Of a stretch of 64,000 bases of DNA, positions 47,611 to 59,730 are shown piece after piece (position 1 is the stretch's first letter; every line of letters starts with the position of its first letter). The notes under the pieces are model-generated. The model had not been told where the DNA came from, did not search any database, and saw nothing but the letters and a program-made list of their open reading frames with translations. The stretch is taken from NCBI RefSeq assembly GCF_047495875.1, contig NC_092470.1, positions 16,542,001 through 16,606,000 on the forward strand, in the 5' to 3' direction. Origin of the DNA: Pithys albifrons albifrons. Taxonomy: Eukaryota; Chordata; Aves; Passeriformes; Thamnophilidae. The position numbers were made by a program, and so were the translations under genes.

Positions 47611-49869
47611 GGATAATAGGAGGACTAGTGCTGTAAACTCTTAACCTCGTGGTATTAAATTTCAGTTTGTCCAAATGGCACAGGCTGTTCCACTTGTATT
47701 TCCAGCGGCACAATTTTACCTGACCCAGCCTGTGTGAAGAGTACAGCCAAGTAGCTCTGGTGCTTGGCTGCCTTTATGTACTTGCAAAAGTAATGACGCC
47801 TAGTATGTAGTATTATTATTTTATGACATCAGCATAGTATGACATTTTCTCAAGGGCAGCCCATATCCCTTGCCCTCCTCCATACTGGCAACCATCACTA
47901 ATTGACTGTGAAAGTGGAGAATTCAATGGTTTAAGGTGATCTCTTCTTTGAACTCCAAAACAGTTTGTGGATGGAAATCAGCTGAAGCAAAACATTGGTT
48001 CAATTACACTGTCAAGGGATATAGCTCCTGTACAACAAAAGAGGTAAACACTTAAAGGAACAAATCCACTACAACATGTTGCTGATATTAGTTCTATTTC
48101 AGATATGAGAATCATGTGAATCAATAAAAGCCAGCACCAACATGACCTAACTAAAATAAACCATGATGAGCTTCTGTTGCTGTAAGGAATGAGTGTTACA
48201 TGTTTAGTCTGGATAACACCTCAGCACTCTTGCTGGGTTAGCAGCACTCCCTGTCCAGCTGAGTGTACCTTCCAAACTGTGTCACTCACTGAGAATAAGA
48301 CAGACAACTTTCTCCTTGAAGTGCAACCAAAGGGCTGAATCTTGTTCTTTCTTAGGTGGAACAAAACTTACTCATGTCATCCCCTTCATTGGTTTATTTA
48401 GGGCATAAAGAATTGCCTAATACGAATAAGGAAGAGAAACTATTTGTGTCTTCAGTGTCCATGTGCATCTGAATGTGTGTTTTTTACTGTGCAATAATTA
48501 ATGACACCTTCTAAAGACAGCCTAAAGGACGGGTAAGTAAACTAGGAATCCACTGAGAGGATGCCCATGTGCCACCTTGTTTCATACCTCCCAACTGAAA
48601 CACCATCTCTTCCATTGAACGTCCACATTTGATATGACAGTGTAAGTGCAAAGGCTGCAGCCAATGTACTTACCTGAACATGTCAAATGGCATAAAATCA
48701 GTGTCAGCTGCAACCAGGAAGAAACACAGAAAGATGAAAAATGCTTTCACCCTTTCTAAAGAAGACCTTGAGATTCCTAGAAAGATTGTAGCCCAGACTG
48801 CAGTAGAAGATGGCATCTTAACCTAGAAAAATTGCAGGAGTATTTTGTTGGTTTTTTAGAGACTCTTGATATCAGAAAATTGTTATGTTTTCTCCCAGAA
48901 CTTAAACACATTTTGAGCTAAAAAAAGTCTGAAATGCTGAGAGAGTGATCAGAACTCCACTAAAGGAGTTATTTTATCACATATGAAGGGGAAAGCTATG
49001 TCTGAATTCAGAGGACAAAACAATGCTCTGCAACATAGGCTTTATTTTGAAACACAGGGGAAAATAGAATACAAGTTACTATTCTTAATGAGCGGCTCCC
49101 AACTGAAGAATTCCAGACTACATATTGTTCTGAATCCCACAGAAAAGCAACAGGCTACAAATGAAGTTTAAAAAAAAAAAGAAAATAAAAAGGTGGTCTC
49201 ACACTTAAACTAATCTGGGGTCCCCAGAGAATTACTGGAACTATCACATGTCAAAATTGACAAAATCTCAGATGGAACTTGAGTTCCTCCCCATGCCACT
49301 GCAGTCACCATAGGGTGTGGGGCAAGTAAACAGCCATAGTTTGCTTAGCTGGCAAAAGCATAAGCAGAGATTTTGCCAACTGAACATTGTTCAGTGAAAT
49401 GGACTGTTTGCTTGGATCATAATAATATTCAGAACTGGATTTCAAATCCAGGTCAGATAATTCCCAGCAGTTTTGCAGTCAAAGGAACTTTGCCCATAAA
49501 TATTGAGGGTTCCATCCTCATAAGAAATGAGCTTTGAACAAAGAACTATACAGTGAATAACTGAAAAAAATATTGCCTGTAACCCTAATTCCAAATGCAA
49601 ATGCTGTTTGCTGCTCCAAAGTCAAGACATAAACTTGGACATGAATTTCCATCTGAGAAGTGTTTAGAAATTGAGAAAACAAGACTTCTATAAGGAAGTT
49701 TTGCTTAGGGCATTGATTTAACATTTTTCCTGATTTCCTTCACTTCACTCTCAGCTTCTGGCTCTGACCAGAGACATAATTATTGTAATTAAGACTAGTT
49801 ATTGGATTCAACCCAAGATGTAAGAGGATATACCATGTATAAATATATAGTTCTTCTTAATTGTCTTCT
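47611..49869. other. Intergenic, nothing recognised
   Basis: Unique AT-rich sequence with only one 62-68 codon frame on each strand. This is among the most frame-poor stretches. No repeat is visible apart from an A-rich run near 49170. Confidence 0.55.
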
Positions 49870-50040
49870 ATTTAAGAATTTCAAGGTGATTTAATCTCAT
49901 AGTGCTTTTGTGAAATGACTATTATAATCTTAGTTGGACAAATAAAGAAACTGAGGTAGAGACAAGATTTATGTATGGTCAGAGCAGAGATATGAAATAA
50001 ATCAGGCCCTGGAAATGAGCTTCCTATCATATAGACTTGT
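49870..50040 (-). repeat. Possible MIR-like SINE relic, reverse orientation
   Basis: TCATAGTGCTTTTGTGAAATG, then GGACAAATAAAGAAACTGAGG and AGACAAGATTTATGTATGGTCAGAGCAGAGATATGAAATAAATCAGG resembles the reversed MIR core ('GAAACTGAGGCACAGAGAGG...GGTCACACAG'). Highly decayed. Confidence 0.45.
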
Positions 50041-50699
50041 CCTTGTTCTTTTTCCATTAGCATGGCTATTTTGTAAAACTTTTCAGCTCATCACCAACAG
50101 ATTAAAGCAATTTGGGGAATCATCCAAGTCTCTGGACGTGATTTCCAAGTAAAAATACAGACAATAAGTATAACGAGGCCAAACTTCTACCAACACTCAA
50201 AACTCAGCATTGGACTTGAGTGGAAGGAGAATGCTTGGAAGGAGGTGACTCTCAGAGAAATGTCGTCAAAAAGATGAGAAAAATAAATAAAGTACCAGAG
50301 TGGAAGGGAGAACCTGACCAGAGATAAATGATTCCTCTCCTGAGATGTGTTTTTGTTTTATCACAATGACCTTTCAGAGGAAAGATGAAGCCAGCCTCAG
50401 GTAAAAAGAAATAGCCACATTTCATCTACAGTTAGCCTTTGTGACCTCTGAACTCTGCTTTTCTGTCTGAACCTATTTCCATGCACCATTTCTCCTCACC
50501 ACCGATAAGAGACTTCCAAGTGCCAGAAAGAAACTTAGAGCTTCCACGCAAAGGTTAGCAAGCAAGCATGACTACTATTTAATTTGTGAAATTATCCCCC
50601 CTTGATTTTTAGTGCATCTCCTCTCCACAGGAATCTGATAAATGATGCAGCAGTGATCAGGACACATGACACATTAAATGTGAGAGGTCACACATACCT
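50041..50699. other. Intergenic, nothing recognised
   Basis: Unique sequence without frames over 60 codons or visible repeats. Confidence 0.55.
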
Positions 50700-50738
50700 G
50701 TGCGTGTGCGTGTGTATGCACACGTGTGTGTGTGTTTG
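50700..50738 (+). repeat. Short imperfect (TG)n microsatellite with internal hairpin
   Basis: TG/CG alternation is interrupted by TATGCACACG. CGTGTG (50709-50714) pairs with CACACG (50719-50724) over a TATG loop. Low complexity, possible Z-DNA. Confidence 0.85.
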
Positions 50739-51312
50739 TATAGCATATCTCATTATCGTATCATCACTCTTCAGCTATCTCTAACACGGGAGTCAAGGGG
50801 TTTGGGAGCACACACAAAAAAAGAGAGATTTCTAAGAGAGCAGGAGATTGGGCTGGGGTCATCCGAAAGGGTAATTATTGTTAAATGTCAGGTTAACTCT
50901 GAAGGCCTCAGCTCATCCAACTGAGAGCAGATTAGCCCAGATGGAGACATTTTCAACACGGTTCTGTCTGACCAATCAGCGACAGATGGGATTAACCAAA
51001 TACCTTCTCTCATCTGCTTGCTCACAGAAAGGTCAGTTTCTGCTCATTGCTTCCCTTTTAAGATGTGCCTTTCTTTTCTTTTTTTCCCCTCCTTATTCTT
51101 TTTTTTATTTGTGTTGGCTGTATGCAGGAAATCAGGGTCCTTTTATCAGCAAATTAAATATTCAACATCTAAAACACACTTTTTTTTTGAGAATCAACTT
51201 CATTCACTTTCAAGAGCTCTTTTATCTTTTTTTTTTTTGTAATGCTGCATACGGAAAGATAAAATATATATGTAGCTATCAGACCCTCAGCTTGTGCAAA
51301 GTGATGTTGTTT
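50739..51312. promoter_or_regulatory. Weak candidate regulatory island (about 50840-51030) and T-rich flank
   Basis: The 50840-51030 part is complex: ATCCGAAAGGGTAATTATTG, AGGTTAACTCTGAAGGCCTC, a CCAAT box in ACCAATCAGCGACAG (50971-50985) and GATTAGCCCAGATGG. The remainder is T-rich. The 194-codon frame at 50878-51462 (+) runs mostly through that T-rich stop-poor sequence and has no known domain, so it is not called. Confidence 0.3.
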
Positions 51313-51372
51313 CATGGACTTCATTGGAGGTATATTGATTTCTACCCACTGAGAATTTGGCCCAGTATTTCA
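51313..51372 (+). repeat. Short relic of a possible ancient interspersed repeat (copy C)
   Basis: ATGGACTTCATTGGAGGTAT, ATTGATTTCTACCCACTGAG and AATTTGGCCCAGTATTTCAG keep the order I associate with a dispersed amniote element ('acttcaatggagtt...ctgagaatctggcccag'). It is the best preserved of the three copies in this window. Confidence 0.4.
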
Positions 51373-52189
51373 GCATCATTGCATGACTGCTATAGGACAC
51401 AGATTATTTTTTCTTGTTCTTTTCTTGTTTTGCCTTCCTTTCTAAAAAGAAATCTTTGGTAATTTTATTCTCAGCATTCATCTATTTAAGAGCTACGGTT
51501 TATGTCTTCTATCTAAGGGGGGAAAAAAAGCAACAACCCCACCAACAAGTTAAAGGAAAACAAAACAAAGAACTCTCCCTGAAACCAACCCTGGAGTGTT
51601 TTAAAAACTAATCGTCTTTTATGTACAGCCTCTTTTCCCAGACAGCTTAAATAAGTGCAAACATAAAACTCAGGGATAAAATGAACAGAAACTGGAAAAA
51701 AAAATATGTTCAGAACATAGTTCCGAATAATTTGTCTTCAGATCCCTAGAAGGTCCTTTCACGCCTTAAGTATTCTTATTAAGAGGCAGATCCTTTTGGT
51801 CTCTTGTTAATTTTCTTTCTGGATTTCTGATGTGGGTTTCAAACAGAAATGGAAAGGGCAAAACTCTGAAAATTTTACTGGCTAGTGTTGCTTATGCTTA
51901 CAGTCTGGTGCTGCGAAGGGGCCTTTCCAAAGCATATAGTCAAATTTACATTACCTTTAGGATAATTTTCTCCCCTCTCTCCCCCCTTCTATTTCTAGGT
52001 TTCTGTAAAAAGGCATCAGAGTGAAATAATATTGGGCTTTATATGAATAGCCATAGTGAGAGATCACAATCACTGATGATGCTTTGGTATGATTTTCTCC
52101 TAGTGCAGAAACGTTTTCTACCTCTGAGAGAGCTTACTGGAGAAATTACAGAGAATACTGGGCACCAAACATATCTTAAAACAAGATGG
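51373..52189. other. Intergenic, nothing recognised
   Basis: Unique AT-rich sequence up to a small CR1 end. A polypyrimidine CTCCCCTCTCTCCCCCC run occurs near 51970. Confidence 0.5.
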
Positions 52190-52249
52190 GGGGTTGGAAC
52201 TAGATGATCTTCAAGGTCCCTTCCAACCCAAGTCTTTCTATGATTCTAA
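52190..52249 (+). mobile_element. CR1 LINE extreme 3' end
   Basis: GGGTTGGAACTAGATGATCT, TCAAGGTCCCTTCCAACCC, then CTTTCTATGATTCTAAG. A clean match to the terminal ~60 bases of CR1, severely 5' truncated. The tail's 8-mer repeat has about one and a half units. Confidence 0.93.
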
Positions 52250-53394
52250 GCCTTTCTGTGATGAACAAAAGTATGGGTTACCATCCAGTCAGAAGCTGGA
52301 GAAATCCTCAGATTTAGGATATTTGTAATGGAATTGTAGAAGGACCTGAAAGACACACAGAAACAACTGAATAAATGGGCAAACCAAGAAAGTGGTTTAT
52401 AAAGTCTTTTGCATCTGTTGTTCCAAGGAGCATCTATGTTCCGCTGACCTGGACCAAGGTCTAGCTGAAACTGGAACCTTAAATGTGAAAATAATGAAGC
52501 AAGACTCCCAGTCTAGAACAGCAGAAACAACGCAGGGAAGTCTCAGACAAACTGCAGTCTAACTCTGTACTCTTCAGAGATGTGAAATGCACAGAAAAAT
52601 TCTCTTGTGGGCTGAATGATGCTCATGAACACAGACCCACCTAGGGGCAAAAAACAATGGAAACTCTAAAGGATGGCTTTCTCATAAGCTGTCCAGACTT
52701 TGGGTCCAGACATAGACAGAAATACCTGCTGTGAACACAGGCCGAGGAACACAGGGGTTGTACCTTCATCCCCGGTATCTAGTGCAGCAGAAAGGAGCTT
52801 CTAGGGACGAATACAACATTAGTGGCTTAATTTTTTTTTCCTCTAATGTGCATGAAGTTCCACTCACCCATCCTATCTTTTTTTCTAGGTTAAAAGGACT
52901 ACTATTGCAATATTAATTGGAAGGGCTGAAGTGCATAACTCAAATTTACAAAGCAGGTTCACAACAGAACGGAGTTCTGATTTCTCTGTTCAATTCCTTT
53001 TTGGCCTATGAATATCATTGCTTCTCTCCCTGTCACAGCACAGCAGTTCGCTTTGCAGTATATATCCTTCACTCAAGCAGGTAATATCATCAGAATCAAT
53101 TACTATATCAATTAAATAGCCCTGCCCATCATCACCACAAATTAAATGGAACTACTTTGCAAGTTGAAACCACTTATTCATTTAAAATATTTGTCCACCA
53201 TTGCTCTATGTGCCAAATCTTTGAGCTCTGCCATGAGTTTGTATCCAGACGCAGCTGGGCTTTCTACTTCTTCCTTAAATATAAAGGCTCTGACTGGCAT
53301 CAATTCTTTGTGAATAATGCTAAGTTTTTACTACTCAGACATTTCCACATATCAAACTCTAGTGTACTATAGTGATAAAAAAACCTGTTTCTAA
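52250..53394. other. Intergenic, nothing recognised
   Basis: Unique sequence with 61-71 codon frames only. Confidence 0.5.
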
Positions 53395-53570
53395 GGTAAA
53401 TACAGTTTTACTCCTGATCATTTTATGGACAGAAACAGAAAAGTAAAGGATGAAATGATTTGTCCAGCGGAAAATAGTAGGTCAATGACAGAATTTGGAG
53501 CAGAACCCAGGTGTCTTGAATCGTCGGCTCCTTGCCTACCCATTGGACCACACTAATTCCCAAGAAGAGC
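53395..53570 (-). repeat. MIR/CORE-SINE-like ancient repeat, reverse orientation
   Basis: ATTTTATGGACAGAAACAGA, then GATGAAATGATTTGTCCAGC, then CAATGACAGAATTTGGAGCAGAACCCAGGTGTCTTGAATCGTCGGCTCC and GCCTACCCATTGGACCAC. This is the reverse of the MIR 5'/core with its tRNA-derived 'CCnGGGTTCGAATCC' region. CAGAACCCAGGTGTCTTGA is the clearest block. Confidence 0.65.
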
Positions 53571-55129
53571 TCAGCCTTGTTATTTTGAAGCTCACTTTCC
53601 TACACAGCTGCTCTTGCACTTCTTACACTGTGCTTCTAGGAAATTAACATATTTAACAACATGTCACATACAAAAAAATAAGTGTCTTTGATAATCATTT
53701 GAATCAGGCATACAGGGAGTCCAAATCCTTTTTAGTATTCAGAGCAAAGCATCTTATCAGAGATCTGCTTAAAATATGACACAGCTTCTTCATGTAATTG
53801 TATTAATTTAATCAATCACCATTTCAATAGCATGGAATTTTTTTCCAGAGTTCTTCCATGAAAAAAGAAAAACCTGAGAGAAAGCTTTTAGTAAACTTGG
53901 GAAGAATCTAATCTTAATGTCAGACCCAAAAATGCAAATAACAAATCAGTTTACAGATGAATCAAGTAGACTCATACTTGAAATTAAATTCTAATTTACA
54001 CATGGGTTTTGCTTCATGTGCACGAAAATTTATATCTATCTATATATAGACATATAGATATATATCAAGTCAAGCAGAGAAGATTCAGTAAGGTTATGAA
54101 AACAAGATTCCACAGGAAACAGCTGAACTTAATTCTGCTTCCTAAACCTCCCAAGTTGTAAAGTTGTTTAAGAAAATCATATTAATTTACTGCAGAGATA
54201 ATTTAATAAATGAAAGTATTTGAGAAACTGACCTTCTTAGTACAAATATAAATCATAGTGTTTGAATTCACATGGAGCAGGAACAGACTCCATCATAGAA
54301 TATTTACGAAAGTGTAGGATGAACTTCGGGGTGCAACAAGCAACTAGACTCTCTCCCACCCTATGCTGCCCATCTTTTCTTGGACAAGATTTACTTCTAG
54401 TCCAACTCACATGAGTCTTGCCCAAAATTGCTTTGCCTGGTTTACTCAAGGGGAAAAAGATCTTTTGTATAAACAACCTCATTATGACACTGTTAATACT
54501 TTGAGATCTGAAAGTAGAAAGAGATGATAAGTAATGTAACCAGGGTAAAGAAAATGAAGGCAATACAGAGTATTAATGTGTCTATGTTCACTTCAGGACA
54601 AAACCCAGGTGAGTTTATCCACATTTTAACTTACCACTACCAGACTGATTCTACAGTGTGAGTATAGATCATAATTTTCTACTGATTTTATTTTTAATAA
54701 CTATTTTGCTTAAGCGTAGGCCTTGATATTGGGAACTAAAGATATGTCTTGAAAAAATCTTTGGAAACCAAGCTGGGTCCTTTCAATGTATAAATAAGAA
54801 ATATTTTTGATCCAGGCTCTAATTATTCCCTGACTACCATATTGCATGAAAAAGCTGAAGAAAAAGTAAGAAGTAGTTATAAAAATGGATATTACAATTT
54901 TCATCATTTTAAGGGTAGGCTTGAATGATACATCAGAATCTTTGTGTTCATGGAATTATATTAGAAAAGCAGACTGATGAATCAGAAAAAACTGTGTCTG
55001 ATTTAAAATGGAAAGTGTTTTCTCTGTGACAACTTTATTCCTTGGAGTGAGTAGAAGAGTCAGTCCTCTAAACCAAAAGTCTCCCAGTACTAAATAGTTA
55101 ATATTTATAGGTAACTTTGCAATCATTAC
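53571..55129. other. Intergenic; AT-rich hairpin at 54031-54062
   Basis: TATATCTAT (54031-54039) and ATAGATATA (54054-54062) are perfect inverted arms in a TATC/TA-rich segment. A 108-codon frame (54237-54563, -) is unrecognised. Confidence 0.5.
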
Positions 55130-55310
55130 TATCAACAGACAAAAAGCTACAATAATCCGATTGCCATCACTTTAACCAAAGCCCGTGTCGTAAACCTTGT
55201 AATTTTCTGCTGTCATGCTCAGGCACTTTCAACACATTTAAATTAGAAAGGACTATGCTAATTTTGCTTCATAGCCAGGGTAATTGTTGTAAGACATAAT
55301 TATCTTTTTT
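55130..55310. promoter_or_regulatory. Candidate conserved noncoding element
   Basis: AATCCGATTGCCATCACTTT, AAAGCCCGTGTCGTAAACC, ATTTAAATTAGAAAGG and GGGTAATTGTTGTAAGAC. CpGs and homeodomain-like TAATTG in compact, repeat-free sequence. Compositional evidence only. Confidence 0.33.
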
Positions 55311-57604
55311 TTTAAAAAGGATCGTTTTATTCTCCAGAGTTGTTTAAATTCAGTCTCAGTTACTGCTTGTCCTTTCATCCCTACACTGCATTCTGGCTCC
55401 CACCTCCATTAAATTATTCTTTTCATCTTCGTTAGCTGGAGACAACTTAACCCTCCTTTCTGATGGACATTTCAGGCCCTGGCATAACTCTATTAAAAGG
55501 AGGAAAGTATGCTAAGGACAAATCTAGTTATTTGTTTCCTCCTGACCTTCCTAAAGAGTCGTCACAAGGTTTGACATGTTAAGTCATCTTTGATGCCAAT
55601 TTAAAGTTATAGCCCAGCATTCAGCCTTCTTGATTATTGATGCACCAAAGCTTTGCCCTTATATAAACAATGAGTTTAAGTTGAATAATACTGAAATAAA
55701 ACTGAGCACAAAGAGAATACGTGGCCTTTCCACTTGAATAAAACCCACTGGAGAGGGTGATGCCTACAGCATATTTCCAAGACTTTTAGGTCAGGATATT
55801 ATTAACAGTTTCAGCTGCAGTAGCAAGCAAGGGGCATAGACTGTAGGTCCAGCCAGCACACAGGTGACTCTGCTAATGATCAGGTCTGCTCTATGGCCTG
55901 CTCAGCCCATTGGCAGGTACAGTACATCAAGCTGCCTTACAAAGCCCCTGCCTTGTGCTGCAGCTGAGGATATCACACAGTATGTCCTTACAGCACGTAA
56001 ATCGACTGCTCCCTTGTTATCAGTGGCTGTTCCAGGGCACCTGGAGCTAGAGCTAAAGGAAACACTCCTGAATGAAAATACAGGTGATACTAGTTACTGA
56101 TTAAATGCTGGGAGGTGAAAGGAAACATTGTTTGCAGTCCAGGTGGACTGACATTGGCACCATGACATCGTCTGGTGCCAAATGGAAGACCTGAGCATGA
56201 AAAGGAGAAACATTTAGGCTTGATGCCAGCAGACCTTGGCAAGTCATATACTCTTCAGAGCATGTCAGCGAGTCAGTTCCTGGGCTTGTTAAAAGGCATG
56301 CCTTGGTAATTGAGAATCTGATGCCTCATCAGAGCTACAAATGTCTCCTATGGGGTTGCTCAGGGGGTTTTCCATTAGACGGCTTTTTCTTTCTCTTGCA
56401 TGTTTTTTCTCTACTAGAAGTTCAATAGTATAGCAGAGGGGAAAGGGAAGAAATTTCTATCAACAAAGTTGTTATAGCAGTGACTGTCACCACACATCAC
56501 CTGTCACAGATAAGACTTGTTAAGAAACATGTTCTCTGTGCTGTAGTATTGGGTATTGGTCTGAAGGAATGAGGTACTGAGAAGGCAGTGCAGCTACCTG
56601 ACCACAGGGTTAACCTCTTCTCCTTGTGTCTGTAGAGCAAAACGTTGGTTTGGGTCATGGCAGAATAACTTCTTGTCCCGCTCTTTAGCTTTTATGTACA
56701 TGATCTGATTTCCAGATCTGAGACCTGATTGTCAGAGATGCTATCCCCATGATAACCCCAATGCTTCTTTTTCTAGCCTTGCAGTAACCTTCTTCTATCT
56801 TTTTACACAATCATTCTTTCTAAGAAAAAAAAAAAAGAAATCTCCAGTCTTCATTTTGTTTTGGTTTTTGTGATTTTTTTTTCTGTTTATGTTCCTATAC
56901 TGTCTTTTCATCATTACATCTGAACACTTTTTAGTTAGCAACTTTGCTGTCAATCACAACCTGTTTGCTCTTCTATTCTCTCCCTAAGGAAGGACATTTG
57001 GGCAGTGGAATGACATTGCTGGTTAAAAATCTTATTTTATTGTCAAAGTAATCAATTCTGCTTGTATATAATGAAATGATAACTAGATAATCACCAATTC
57101 AATTGGTAATAGTCCAATCTGTTTGCACTATTCAAATCTACTTGTACTAATACATAGTTAGTGAATATCTATGCCAGAAATCTCCCTTAATCCCATTAAG
57201 GAGAAGTCTGTTGCTTTCTGTAGAATGACTGGACCTTTACAAAAGAACCAAACTGAGCTGTTCTTTCGCCATATACTGACAGCCTCAGAGGCATGTCTGT
57301 GACTGCTGTCAGGTGAACCACATGGCCATTGAAGTTCTCCCCATGGTAATGTCCAGCTGGTGAAGGACCCAGGATCTTCACTCACTGAAGTTTGATTTCT
57401 TTGTCACATTTTCATCAAACTTAGATTTTTGAATGGGGAGACCTACAAAAACCATCTGCCTAAATGACAAACTAAAATATCTCAGGTTATTTGTTCATGC
57501 CAGCATTGGTGGAGGAAGAGAATGTAATGAAGGAGAATGTTTCTAATTAGGAACCTCTAACAGTGGTCTGGGATGAACGAGCCCTGACCTTAATTATTAT
57601 GTTT
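55311..57604. other. Intergenic, nothing recognised
   Basis: Unique sequence with 60-78 codon frames and an A-run near 56825. No repeat is visible. Confidence 0.5.
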
Positions 57605-57706
57605 ACACACACATACATATGTAGATATAAACACCCACACACACATATGTAGATATACACATGCGCACACACATGTGTGTGCACACACACACATACATGC
57701 ACACAC
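57605..57706 (+). repeat. (CA)n-rich compound microsatellite
   Basis: CA runs alternate with near-duplicate ACATATGTAGATATA words (about 57616-57631 and 57643-57658), followed by GCGCACACACATGTGTGTGCACACAC, an internal palindrome. A tandem duplication of a ~27-bp unit is likely. Confidence 0.9.
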
Positions 57707-58559
57707 TGGATTTTCAAATGCCACAAGTCATTTATATCACTGTTAATTACTCTGATGAGTTACATGTGCTATCACTGCTCCAGGCTCTGTATTTCCATGT
57801 TCATATGGCATTACAGGGTAAGTTAATTCCTACTGCAGTTGTCATGCTTGAAATGCCCAGGGTTAAGCAGAGATGGCTGGGACCAGTAGAAGTGCTGAAT
57901 CTTATAACGTTGTACCAAGCAGACCTTGTCATCTGTTCAGTCACAACCACCACTTGGGATTTTTGTAGAGAGCCAGACTCCAAGTCAATGTTCAGCATTT
58001 ACTCCATCGCTCAGCAGGAGAACTTGAGATTATTGTGTTTACTGGTAAACTTAGGCTTCTCATGAGAGATACAGAAAGATTTTACAACAGCCACAAAATA
58101 TTCAATCAGATCATTTCTATAGTGGCCTGATAGTACAGTCTCACAGCGACGTTCCTCTTCCAAAAGAGCTTCTTGTGTATCGTGGAGAAAGTAATGTTTT
58201 GTTCCCATGCTCCCAACACTGAGATGCCCATCATAGGAGTCATCAGAAAGACAGAGCAAGATGTAAGTCATCTCAGAGACATTTTCTTCCATCTCAATTC
58301 CTTGCTTCCTCTCTTCAACCCCACCTTGATCCCTGATGCTCTGTTATGTTAGAACATCCAGGGAGGAATCTGTTTATGGACATTCATCAAGCAGTAAATA
58401 AACCCTCATGTTATTTGTAAGCCTGGCATTTTCAAGAGGTATACTTGGTTGTTTAACAACATGCAGTGTTTTTGTAACTGCAGAAAAGGTCCTATGGGCC
58501 ATTAAGCAATCATTTATGGGTTAAATATCTCCATTTCCAGTAATGAATTGCTATTTTGC
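57707..58559. other. Intergenic with unrecognised frames
   Basis: Frames of 134 codons (57661-58065, +) and 93 codons (58011-58292, -) occur here. The second has protein-like composition (mixed acidic and aromatic residues), but I recognise no family and see no splice context, so I leave it uncalled. Confidence 0.4.
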
Positions 58560-58660
58560 AAGAATAAACATTGCCTTTCAGTTTAATTTTCAGATTTTGA
58601 GGTCGCAATGGTGCGCGCTCTGGAGAGGGAATAAAGTCTGGGACCATGACATTAATATAC
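58560..58660. promoter_or_regulatory. Small CpG-retaining island
   Basis: TTTTGAGGTCGCAATGGTGC, then GCGCTCTGGAGAGGGAATAAAG. Three to four CpGs within 20 bases, in otherwise CpG-free DNA. Candidate constrained element; no gene or repeat. Confidence 0.3.
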
Positions 58661-59564
58661 TCCCAACTTTTATTTCTTTCTGCAACTGTGGCTAGAACTC
58701 CAGTACATTAATTTTCCTGTTTTTCTTAAGCCTCCAGCCACTCAAAGAAAAATATGTGTGTCTTCACTACTTTTCTTGTCTTCCTAACTCACTTATCACT
58801 GAATATTTACCTACAGAGAGGTAAACATTGAATTCCTTTAATTGGGTGTTACAAGTTCTACCCACACAGATTTCTGAGTATAGGACAGCCACCAGGTTGG
58901 TTTGCTATATTGCTTTAGTTCTCTGTTGTTTGGTTTGGTTCTTTTCTAATGAATAATTGCAGTCCTGGATTAATAGTCTCAAAAAATTTATTTGTTTGTT
59001 TCACCACAGGGACTCGTACAGATTTTGTAAAAGTGTCTCTAGAATAAATCACATTTTTCAATGCAAGGTTTTTATGTTTTGTTTCACTTTTCTGAAGAAT
59101 GTGCCTTTGAGGATGAAGAACTTGTTTCTGTAACCTCCATAATTTTTCTTTTCTCTTAGAAGACTCTGGATCTAGCCAGTGTCAGTGACTGATTTTTTGA
59201 CCCCAGTGAACTTCATGCCCTGCAGTTTTCCAGGCGCACCTCAGACTGTTCTGTTACTTGAACAAATTATTTTTAGCCTCATGTTGTAAGTGGGAAATCT
59301 GAGATATGAAAATCCGAAGTGCTGGAGGCTGCAAGGCTGAGGAGGGAACATGACTGAGCAGAAGCCAGATTCATGGACCAGTGTCTGACCCAACACAGCA
59401 TGGACAAGCTGAAAGACTCAGTTTAAGGCTTGGTTAAGGATGATGTTCTCAGCTTTCCCTCTACCCCCCCAAAGCTGTGAGCTTTTTTTTTAACTTACAT
59501 ATATTTTGCAATGACTGGGATCATTATAAACATTAAGGAAAATGCGGTCAAATGGGCAAAGCAG
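58661..59564. other. Intergenic, nothing recognised
   Basis: AT-rich sequence without significant frames or repeats. Confidence 0.55.
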
Positions 59565-59730
59565 GTAGCTTTGATTTTATCCTCGGCTCTACCACTGAGT
59601 TTCTGGGATGGCCTCTGGCAAGACTTTTTGTCTTTTTTCTCCTTCAGACTGTTAATTTGCAGCCTCTTTTCTTGCCTGAAGGCACAGTGGGGCAGTGACA
59701 GTCTCTGCAAAATGTTAGTCCAGTTCCTAG
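59565..59730 (+). repeat. MIR-like ancient SINE relic, forward
   Basis: TTTGATTTTATCCTCGGCTC, TACCACTGAGTTTCTGGGATGGCC, CTCTGGCAAGACTTTTTGTC resembles the MIR 'TTCGAATCCCGGCTCTGCCACTTACTAGCTGTGTGACCTTGGGCAAG' core in order. The opposite-strand frames at 59495-59755 and 59511-59735 simply cross it. Confidence 0.5.

Noticed and set aside
50878..51462. Longest open frame (194 codons, +)
   Set aside because: Most of it reads T-rich runs giving Phe/Leu/Ser strings, with no domain, and it overlaps repeat copy C. Not a gene.
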